NCBI GenBank assembly: GCA_000934455.1
Contig: KN886249.1
Location: 13,670-77,669 of the forward strand
Length of the DNA: 64,000 nt
Reading direction: 5' to 3'
DNA from: Apostichopus parvimensis
Lineage: Eukaryota; Echinodermata; Holothuroidea; Aspidochirotida; Stichopodidae
Shown here: in pieces, positions 50,301 through 62,300 of the stretch
Layout of the letters: each line of letters begins with the position of its first letter
How positions within the stretch are numbered: position 1 is the first letter of the stretch
The notes under the pieces: model-generated
What the model was told of the DNA's origin: nothing
The model's database searches: none
Seen by the model: the letters and a program-made list of their open reading frames with translations, nothing else
Translations under genes and position numbers: made by a program

Positions 50301-53300
50301 NNNNNNNNNNNNNNNNNNNNNNNNNNNNNNNNNNNNNNNNNNNNNNNNNNNNNNNNNNNNNNNNNNNNNNNNNNNNNNNNNNNNNNNNNNNNNNNNNNNN
50401 NNNNNNNNNNNNNNNNNNNNNNNNNNNNNNNNNNNNNNNNNNNNNNNNNNNNNNNNNNNNNNNNNNNNNNNNNNNNNNNNNNNNNNNNNNNNNNNNNNNN
50501 NNNNNNNNNNNNNNNNNNNNNNNNNNNNNNNNNNNNNNNNNNNNNNNNNNNNNNNNNNNNNNNNNNNNNNNNNNNNNNNNNNNNNNNNNNNNNNNNNNNN
50601 NNNNNNNNNNNNNNNNNNNNNNNNNNNNNNNNNNNNNNNNNNNNNNNNNNNNNNNNNNNNNNNNNNNNNNNNNNNNNNNNNNNNNNNNNNNNNNNNNNNN
50701 NNNNNNNNNNNNNNNNNNNNNNNNNNNNNNNNNNNNNNNNNNNNNNNNNNNNNNNNNNNNNNNNNNNNNNNNNNNNNNNNNNNNNTGGACCCCTAAGGAA
50801 CCTATAAATCTTAATAGAGGGTGTATGGACCCCTAAGGAACCTATAAATCTTAATAGAGGGTATATGGGGGCAAAGGATCTGCAAAAACAAACGGGGTCA
50901 ATAAAAGCCTAAGCGGCTTTTTAACATACTAATTAACTGCCCTACGTCAAGACATTCAGAACAAGCCTTGAATTGCCATCTAGGGCCCTTGTGAACAAAG
51001 TCTTAACCATGTTGGGGCTAAGGTCATTGCTATATATAGCATCTATGTGGAAGGAATATAAACATTGTGAACCTAGGCACTAGAGTGACCAATGTAATAT
51101 ATCGTAAGAAAACTTCCATAATTCTGTCAGAGGACATTCATACTTATATTCCAAAGTGGAATTCAAAGTCATGGAAGGTCACAGTTTCAAGTGATGAAGA
51201 TTACCTGTACCTCCACCAGAGGAGGACATTACTACTCATGAATCACTATCTATTACTGTTTAGCTGCAATTCAAAGTCCACTATCTATTATTGATTTTGT
51301 AAATGTTGTTTGAGGAAAAGAGTAGTACTTACGTGGAGGTTGTAGTCCTAAGTTATCATCCTCTACTCTTAATCTTGTTGAATCAGGTGATAAAGCTTCT
51401 CCTGAAAATTTATATAAAATCAGCTGCTTCAGTTCAGCTACAGTCTGAGAGAAAAGAAAAGAAATAAAACAAAGATTAAATGAATATCATTATTAGACTT
51501 CTTGTAGAACGGAATCCATAAGAACGTAATATTGATTATACAGGAGTCATGCACATATGACTGAGTGTTCCCTGTTGCTATGGCTTTTTGTGTCTTACTA
51601 ACAATAGCCTAACCAATATCCTATACATTAATCTTGCTGTAACACGTGTTAATGAGTACCAATCAAAATGTGCATGATTAGTTAATGAGTGAAAATGTCA
51701 TTATTAATACTTGCTTTGTCTTTGGTTGTATTGATCTGTATAGCTGGCCACTCCTCCTCTCCTGTGCCCTGATCAACACATCTATTCTCAGCCGTCAAAT
51801 GCACCTGCTTCTGTAAGTTTTCTTTTAGAACAGGAGCAAGTTGTTTAGAGGAACTGTTATGAAGTTAGAGAAAATATGAATAAACATAAGAATGCAAGAT
51901 TTAATGAAAAAAGAAGGTCAAAATATTTAATTCAGTCTCTGACAACCACTGAGGTCAACTGCTATCAAAGTTGCTGGACTACCTACTTTGCACACAACCT
52001 GTTCATGCAATAACTTTCGACTTTTGTTTCACTGTTGACCAAAAAAACGGCTGCCAGTCCTAATACATATTTTAGAGTTAAGTAATCTTTTCAAGATACT
52101 TTTAATACATCATACCTACATTATATTTACATACATTGACTTCATACATCATGGCAATGTGTATCAAACTTGCCATGAACAACAAGCACAATATATTGTC
52201 ATTTCATGCCTGAGTGTTCTGTCGTTTATACAAACGGCAGAAAACACAGGCAATTTTTGTACACAAACAAATTACATATTTCATGATAACAAGAGAAAGA
52301 TGCACTGATGGAATAAAATTGAACAGTTGCAATCACTAATATCCTTCAAATATTATCTACTATTCCCCAAAACTTTGTCTCAGCCCGACAACTCCCGATC
52401 TGACTTTATCTTTTCCATTCACCTTGCCCACTTCTTGTCTTTACTCGTCTCCATCTCAGCCACTAAGTTATCTTCATCCTCTAGTCCCTCTTCAAAGATA
52501 CTCTCATCTTTCCTCTCGAGCATGACAAGTTGTCCATCTTTTGCCATTCTCTGCAGATTGAGGCTCTCTTCCGGGATATCTGTGAGCACAGACAACATCC
52601 CAAACAGGCCTCGCATGGAAGTGTCCCTCGCGTACCCCCGAGAGATTTCAGAACGATCACCAGACTCACTCAGATATGAAAGACGCAGAAAGATCGGTTG
52701 GGCATCCAGACCAGTCCGTATAGGCATGCCGTCCACCTGCATATGTGAGACAAAATATATGCATATGTCACATGCATATGCATACATATGCAGGCATGCA
52801 TATGACTTCATTCAGCAATACCTTTCTAGTTCCTGGAATCTCTGTACTTGCTGCCAAATGGTCGGTCAGGACTTTCCAGAAGTTTAGCATTTGTCATGAG
52901 ACTAATAAAACATATATTAAAAACAAATTGTACTAAAGTCATAGTGAAGAATACATTGAGCAGTTGCAAATACAACTCACCTGTTTACCATCCCATACAA
53001 AGAGATAACTACCATTGGTAATACACATATTTCGGATAGTGGATGAGTCTTGTTCTGAGAATGAAAGAGAAAATACTTTTAAATTTTTGACTCCACTATC
53101 TATTGTATTTATTATAAGGAGATGTATTATCATGGCAATAGCAACTTCTCTCTTTGTATCATTCCACAAACCTTACATTTAATGAAATTAAAATATAAAA
53201 GGTAAACACAACTTTCCATTTTCCATTTTCCAAGTTGCCATTTATATGAAACAGAACTATAGAGCGCAGTCAACAACTCTCTGTCAAAATGATTGCTACA

Positions 53301-56300
53301 TTCTAAAGATGGCAGTTAAGCAGCATAACAATCATCACCACCATCATCACTCCCCCACCCCCACCCCACAGTCATCCATCATCATCACCCACCTTGGCAA
53401 TCATAACCTACCATCAGTACCCCACATACTAGGAGATTGATAGTGGAACAAGTGTAACTGCAAACCAAGACACAAGGGCAGAAACACTAACTTCACATCT
53501 ACCATAACTGCAACCACCATCATCACTCACAACCACCACCATATCATCCTCATCACCATACTGGGTGGTTAATATTGAGAACAAGGGTAACCTCAAAACC
53601 AAGACACAAGGGTAGAAACACTAACTTCACATCTACTATAACTGCAACCACCACCATCACTCACAACCACCACCATTATCCTCATCATCATACTGGGTGG
53701 TTAATATTGAGAACAAGGCAAACAAATATAACCTCAAAACCAAGACACAAGGGCAGAAGCACCACCTTGACAACTACTTCAACCACTTGGTGGTTAAAAT
53801 TGGGAAGAAAGGAAACAGCAAAATAAAAAAAGTGTAAAAGCAGCACCATTATCATCATCATCATCATCATCATCCCCGGCACCATCACTAATATCAATAC
53901 CATCATCGTCATCAAAGTCACAATCACCACCATTAATCACTCATCATTATCACCACCCATCACCATCACGATATTAAGAGTTGATATTGGGAAGAAATGA
54001 CAAAGATACCTGAAATACAGTCATACAGATGGAGACCGGCCGGTAATTCTTTGGCAATGTGAAGGCAACAAGGTGAGATACTCTGATCATCACAAACCTG
54101 TCAATAAGGGAAAGAGTATAATATTTAAATGAATTACATGACAAGGAAACTATAAACAAGTCTATGTAAGAATGACTAAATTACTCCCCAGGATGGGATT
54201 TGGAACTAATAGTCACAGGAATGGATTTCCTGAGCAACACTGGTTTGAAGTTTCATTGCTGTACTAAGGGTTACTTATGGTTAGGTAGTTTTTGTAGCCA
54301 AAACTGGCACTCTCAGTCTTGTTTGGACTGTTTTGACAGCATATATAAGTCAGTAAAATGTTCATGGACCTCTTTTACATTACCAGATTTCTGTTGATCT
54401 CCTGAGGACCCTTTGTTCACTTTCAGACTCCCCCCCCCATATTTTTCCGGACTCCCTAGAGGTCTGCAGACCCCAGTTTAAGGAAGAAGGACTAACATCA
54501 ATACCCTCATCAAAAATAGAACTCTTTGAACCACAAGATTATTATAATATAAGACTTGAACATATGGAGATAAACATTGAATAAAAAATTAAAAGTAACT
54601 TTTCCGAGAATTTAAAAAAATCCTTCAAAATGCATCCATTTCTCTGATATATTACTTTACAAAAATTACCGCTTGAACAGCTTGTTTCAGGTCAGCAATG
54701 GTTTTTCTTCGATCCAAGGAGATACATTTGGGACTGATATCTGAGTTTCGTTTGACCTGTAAGGTCCCGTAGCTCCACTCATAGCAATCCGGAAAGAGAA
54801 GATGTACCTTGATCTCATTGACAGTCAAGTCATAAATATCCCTGAAAGATGATCGTAACATTTAAAATGACGATGGTTATACAAGTCATAAATATCCCTG
54901 AAAGATGATCGTAACATTTAAAATGACGATGGTTATACAGGCATCACGTGTCTATCAAATGAGGATGCTGTCCTGGCATATCCAAGTAACACAAGTAACT
55001 AAAAAAGGTAAAGATGCACTGTAGAATACACATGACACATTTAGCTATATGCAGTTGCATAGAAACAGTTGCCTAGGAACAGTTGCCTAGTAAAAGTGAC
55101 TAATGAAACAGTCTCCTACATACATACTGTGAAAATATGACATACATAAATGATGGCATCTTTTGCAATTTTGAATAATGACACCTCAAGTAACTTTTCT
55201 TCTCCTGATATTTGAAGCAATATTTTGAACAGATAGTAAAACCCATATCAGGGAATAATTTATGCAGTATTGCATCTCAAATGCTATGCAAATTGCTATG
55301 CAAAATGGGCAAACTGCTATTACAAGTGCAAAGATGTATATAGCAGCTTTTTGTACACAGGTACTACATTATTTGTCAGGGAACATTCAGTGGCCTCACC
55401 TAGGGGTGGCCAGGGGGGGGGGGGACACCCCCTCTGCTTAGACTCCTCTCCCAGAATGGCATTCACAAATAAACATTATACCCCCCTAATTAAGTGCTGT
55501 GGCCCCCCTGTGCCCCCCGAGATTGAAATGTCTTGCGACGCCACTGGGAACATACAAAAGTGCTATACAAAGTTTTTGCAATAAATTATTGCCTGCACAT
55601 AATTAATTTAAACAGACATAACTGGAGATTTGGTTGAACCTTTTTGCTGATGGGTTTACAAAGCATGTTCTTTACCTCTGTAATGTGAGTTCTTCATTGG
55701 ATTCTTGGATTTCTTGATTTAGCCACAAAGGGAGAGATTCAAGATGTTTCAACCCTTCTGAAAGAAAAAAGGATTGTGAAACATTTAACTTCATTCTATA
55801 TTTTTCTGGTGTGAGATTTATTGAAGCAATTTTGTTGTTTCTCTTATGTTTTTAATTGTTCTTTTATTGTTTGTTTTCGAGCAGTGTCTCTAACCTATTC
55901 CTTATTATTTAAATCGAAGATGAGGCAGATATGTAAAAGTTTTTTTTTTTTCAAAAAAATTTCCATGCTTACACTTTTAACAATTTTGGGATGTGAATTA
56001 TTTTCCCTCTATGCACTCTTTCCTTATATCTTACCTTCTGGATTTCTCTGCAAATTCTTCTTTCTATAAAAGAGCATGTAGGCACTTTCTCTCCCTGCAA
56101 ATTTACTTTGTATAGCTGCATCATGAATTGGTTGTACTCTAGAATCATTGAAATCAAACCAACCATATCCAGGGGCCGGAGTAGAAAGACTAAAATCAGA
56201 AAGATAGAAAAAAACAATATTTAACTAAAAACAGCATAAAAAGGGGGAAAAAGGAGGTACAAAAACGGAAATTTAAATGAAGGGGTGATCCAACTGAACA

Positions 56301-59300
56301 GACATACCACCAGGCTGCTACTTTGTGCTTTTGACAAAACATTACTCCAAAATTAAATGTTGAAATACAAGCAAAAATGAAAGGACAATGCAGGCTAAGA
56401 AAGAAGTAATTTCATAATTGTTTGGATGGAGATTGACATTTTTTGAGGTAGATTTTCTGCTTCTTTCAGAAGTTGTGATTATGAATAATTAATGAATATT
56501 CATTAGATATTTTACATGTTGCATCTCATTTATTTGTACAAAAATACATCAATTTATCCCCAAGGTTTTATTCTTTTACCCTTTATGTAGAGAATATGCT
56601 ATGAGACTTACTTGATAATGTTATAAAATTTGAATCAATTACAACGGAACACAACGATGAGTCCTACCTCTCTTGGGAATTGGCAATATTTGCTTTTTGA
56701 GGTGAAGATATATCCTTATGGTCAGGTGAGGCATTCGATGGTTTACTTGGAGTAGATAAAGCTACAGATTTGATGTCAAATGGATCTTTGAGTGAGACTA
56801 GGCTAGTAGCAGGATCCACAATGAAGATATCGTTGTATCTCTTCAAAAACTGTAAAAGAAATGTCAATCAGGTTAATTAAGATGACAAATGACAAAATCA
56901 TTACCCAAGCTATCCTGATAAACTTTGCATTCTCTCTGATGTATGCCATTCCTTGCTCCTGTATCCACATCTTAAACTGAAGTTCCTCTGATAAATATCA
57001 CAGGTTATGCGATAGAAAAGTCACTTTATTCCATAACGGATTACTGAGAGCTGTTTCTCAGGTGTTTCTCTGGTGACTGACAGATTACAACATAGTTCCA
57101 ATACTACTCACAACTCCACATATCTAAAACTGCTTGTAGTAAGTCTACTACATTTAGTAATATTTTCTTTCTGTCATTCTCCATGAATCATGTTGTCTCG
57201 TTATGTATCGACTTCTGTACTGCATTTTTTTAAACGAACAATGTTTCGTTATCTTCAAAAACATCTTAAGAGATTAAAAACGTTGAATATCTTTGAAATT
57301 TAGGACAGTTTCTCACACTATTAATAGTCACTCATAGAGACAAACATGAAACATGACACAAAGCGTTACATATGAAACAAAAATCCTGGCAAACATACCT
57401 TTGTGATGGATCCATATTGTCTCTTAAATCTTTTGTTCCAGGAAACCCCCGTTTCTTTCATGAGAACCTGACAATATTTCAGTTATAAGGAATTTACATT
57501 TGGAAACATAAACAAAACAAAAGGGTAAGGGGGGGGGGGGAATCAAGAGTTCAATATTAAAAGGTTGCTGATATACTAGCATATTAGTTGTGAATGACTC
57601 AAAATTACGACAGAAACAATGTGCTAATAAAGTGTGCTAAGAAACATGAATGCGTAAAATTAAAATGTTCTGATACTTTGATCCAAACATTATCTCCTTC
57701 AAAACCTGGTCAGAAAAGTAGAAAAGGGAAAAAATGTTGAAATTTGGGGGAATGCCTGATAGCGTATGTATGAAAACTTGTATAGCATAATCTACTGCAA
57801 AAAACAGTGAAGTTTTGGGGAATTTTTTATCACTTTGATCACCATGTTGCAGCTTTCCTCTACCGTTCTTTAATCAAACTCAGTATTATTTCTTGAACAT
57901 ATAATGTCCAGCACTGTTTGTAGAAATTCACAAAGCTTTTACCAAAATCTTGGCAATAAGAAACCCTTTGTTCCAGCATGTGTGTTAACAGGGTTGCTTC
58001 AAGTCGACTTGACTTACCTGACACAGTTTATCGACTGGCAGTGATCCGTCGGCAGCATACTGCTGAAGAAGAGTTTTAAGTAATTGTTGCGGGGAACTTA
58101 TTTCAATGAAGTCAACCTTGCCCTCCTGAGGGTCTGATTTAATCGTGATGGGAGATTCCTCCTGTTGAGAAGGAAAATTACGATGATAATAATAATAATG
58201 TTTGACTTATATAGCAATTTATACCAGCGCTAGGTTTCAAAGCACTTTACAGATGTTATATTACCCCTGGTCAATGATAACCTGTCACAGAGACAGTCCC
58301 TCCAGTTGGCTGCAGTTATATACTGCGCCTAATGACAAGTTACCTCACAGGTACCCATTTAACCCCTGGGTGGAGAGAGGCAATTGAGATAAAGCATCTT
58401 GCCCAAGGACACAATGTAATGAACTAGGCAGGATTCGAACCAGCAATGTTTGGATCACAAGTCCGACACCTTAGCAAATTGACCACGCTCTCATGACGGT
58501 AACATTATTAATTTAATAAAAGGACTTTCTAAGAAAGGAATTCTGAGTTGCTATCGATCAGGAATATTTGTAATATTCCCTGACATCATTGCAATCTATC
58601 GGTGGTGATAAAACTTTTAGTTTGAAAAAATGAACCTTTGTACATGAGAGGTTTATCAAGGAGAAGCTGCAGAATTTCAAGTTTTCTACAAAAATCAGAA
58701 TCACATTAATAAAAATAATTAATTAAAATTTGTTTTATAAAGATATCTGAAAAAAATGCAGGTATATGAGTATTCATGAAGATGAAATATCTTACGGGGG
58801 CAGACCAGTTTCCAATACCATCAACGTCCCTTATGTAGGCCCTGTAGTGTCCGCCATGTGTACTTCCACTGTGTATGACCACTGAGAAGAGCTCATAGAT
58901 ACCATCTGAATCATCTAAACCCTGAATATAAACATAAATCAGGACAAAGAATTAATTCATGATCGAATCAAAACATATTCATGTGGGTATTCTGTTCTAT
59001 TAGGATACACAGTGTACGGTAGATCGCTCATAACCTTCACCAAGACCTTAATCCCTTCTGGTGGACCTTAATCCCTTCTGGTGGACCTTAATCCCTTCTG
59101 AAGGACTCATGACACTTTACTTAATATGACACAGCCATGATCACATGGCTGCATTATTTGAATAAGCGGTTCTTGCATTCTGTGATCATGTGATTAGTAG
59201 AATCACTCATAGCTATTGGTGAATTTTTCTCACCAAAGAGGGGAAAAAACAGATGGAATCCCAGTTATGACATTCTCACCTTCTTCATGTAATGGTAACA

Positions 59301-62300
59301 ATGCAAAGGGTTATTTTACATTTTTATCCTTTTGAACTCAAAATGCAGTAAATTTTGTTCTTCTCTGGGAAGAAAAAGAAAGTTAATAGATATCGTGAGT
59401 CCCATACATCAATAGACACACACATGCAGAACATCCTTTGAAGATACAAGGATCTTCATCTCATACTCCTTTTTGAAAAAGAAAGTAAGTTGTTTCCAAT
59501 AATTTAACATCTGGTCGACATTCCTTGAAACAACTTGGGGAATATTTGGGCTTACCTCTTCACAGTAAGATTTCATATCAAGTTCGAGTGGGAAGGTGTA
59601 ATGATTGGTCTCCTTGTATCGTTGACCACGTTGAAAGTCGTAGCTGAATCTTAACAGAGAGAGGGTCAGGATGGGAGGCAGCTTCCGTAACTTGGCATCC
59701 TGTCGTAAAAACAAGTTGAAATGTTACACAGAAAAATATACAAACAAACACACACACAGGGAAGAAGGATGTGATGTTTTTGAGTGTAATTCAATAATTT
59801 AAAGAAATCTTCTGGTGGCAAAATATAATTTCTGCACCATTTCATGAATGCTGTATCCACATTGCATATTTAGTTATGGTTCTAGGTAGACAGTAGTAAT
59901 AAACCCCAACCAGCGGTTATAATTATTAATGACATCTTACCTTCTTGGCATCTACAAGTATTTGACAGGAGCTACATCGGTATTGGTTGCTATCTTTCAT
60001 CAGTTCTACCTCTTCGTACATTGCTCTAAGGGTATCCGAGACTCCTACGTAACCAGTAATGGGAAGAGTCAAATCCAAGAAATCTTCCTACGACAAACAA
60101 GAGATAAACCCCGATGGTTTTGTGCATAGCAAGTACTCATAACAAAGAAACTGATATCGTGATAAATTGAAAATGGAGAAAACTTGTTTCTGTAATTTCA
60201 GTTAATTTCAGTTTGTGGGCTTCTCTGGAAAGCAGTGCTTCTGCACTGAGCAGGACTACCCTCATTTAAGATGACAATAATAAAAAAATGAAAAAAAATA
60301 AAAACTAAAAAAAAAAAGTCTATGCTGACTTGTAAAATATTTCAATATATTGTAATATTATGGTTGAATGAATGGGGTGTGTTTGTATGTTTCAATATTT
60401 TCTCCTCCAATGAGAACATTCCAGTAATACCTTACCACAAACTCGGAGTAAACAAGAATAAAGAATATTTTATAACCATTTCTTACCTCACGTTCGCTTA
60501 CTTTGCCACATTTGTCACATACAATCTGTAAAACAAACGAAACAACGATATGTAACACGTCTAACAAGATTATTATAAAAAGAAAAGCTAAACAAATTTT
60601 CTCAAGGAATGAAAGAAATTCCACAGCTAGAATGGAGTGTTACCCAGTGCTTAAGCACTTTTCCACGAAAGCTATTCAGTCTTTAGTGGGAGACAATCCT
60701 TTTTTAACACTCCTTTTCTGGCTTTACCAGGTAGGATTAAAGTCACAACCATGGTTGGTATAGGTAGAAGGACAAAAGCCCAGAGTTTACATCTGGCAAA
60801 GGCTACGAAAGTAGACTTCTGAGGGTGGTTCAACATTTTCCTCTTTGAAGATGATTATCTTATCTAAATCTCAAAGATTTATTCCTTCATGTTGTGTTAT
60901 TAACTAACAAAGAAAATGTGTTGATCACAAACTCATTAGCATCATCTTGCACTCCTGCTGTGAGATTATTGAAAAGTTCTTTTTGATATGAACATTATTA
61001 ATTTGATGAATTTCTATCTTTATTAATTTACCCTGTTTACGATGGTACCATGATAGAGCTCAGAGATGACATTCTGTCCAGAAGTACCGATGAGGGAATC
61101 TTCAAGAGCACTGAAGAGAATTCGATTCAGCTCTTGAATGTCATGTTGCTGAAAATGCTGGAATGAGAGAAACATGAAGAGAATGAGGTGATTACAAGAA
61201 ACATTAGACATACTGACTGATATTTACCTTGGGATCTGTGTTAAATACTACTCTATCCTCATACATATGCATGAGGATAGAATAGCTGGGTGGCAAGCTG
61301 ACACCCCGTGGTATGAGAAGGTGTGGTGAAGTGGGTTAATGTGTCTGCTAGACAACCATAAGGTTAAAAATCCATCAGGAGCCAAAGTTACAGGTCATTG
61401 CAATCATATTTTGGGTAATTCGACATGAAATAAGATAGTTTTAGTAGTTTTCAAAGTTTAATAACTGCAATGTCAACAAAACTGAATTCATGGTTCATTT
61501 AACAAGGGTTGATTGAAGACTGTTAGCTCACAAGGTTTGAATATATTCATATATAGTGATACCATAATTGAATGCTCACCTCATTACTGTTCCAACCAAA
61601 GCTACTTGTGAGAGCGTCTGTGCTGCAACTGTCTTGGTTCTGGAAAAGAAGTCTGGCAAAGAGCCGCTGTAGCTCAATAGGGATTACACGGACCTACATA
61701 AAAATTAAAATTAAAACATTAAACAAGACAATGGCAGCATGGCAGGCAGTTATTTTACAACGCTAGAAAGCCACATATGCATGTGGCAGAAGCCAAAGGG
61801 CTTATTACTATAAGAATAATAATAATCAGGCAGTTATTCTTACGACTCTTAAGTGATCACGGATGTGGGAGAAGCCTGCAAGGGCTTATGGATTTCAATT
61901 TTCACCTGGGGTGGCTTCCAATTCAACATTTTAACTCAAATTTGGAAAGTTTGCAATTTAGCAAGTCATTTCGTATGTGACAACCGTAGATAGATCTTGG
62001 ATGAAAAACCCACCTAACTATGACCCGGCCAGGGATCAAACCCCAAACCTAATTGTGGATTTCTGTCTCAATTTGGGTGGAGAATGCCTCATAACAATGT
62101 GACTGTAGGTTCCAGCTGAAGAAGGCTGATTTTCAAGGTTTACTGCCTGTTTACGATGGAAAAACACATAATTGGGTTTGAAATACGGACCTAGATGTTT
62201 GGAATTAAAGACTTGGACTTGGTATAGTTGGTAACTCATCAAAATTCACATCAATTAACAAACCTTAGCTCCAGGGTTGTCTTTGTCTCCTAAATTGCCA

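Noticed and set aside
50093-50836. Long plus-strand open frames of 220-247 residues
   Set aside because: They consist almost entirely of N; the only real sequence is antisense to USP40 exon 20 and a tandem repeat.
53246-53440. Open frame with a run of histidines
   Set aside because: Translation of a CAT/CAC microsatellite in USP40 intron 15.
58431-58485. A functional tRNA gene
   Set aside because: The A and B boxes are present, but the clover-leaf arms are not complete and the sequence continues into a SINE body with an (ATT)n tail.
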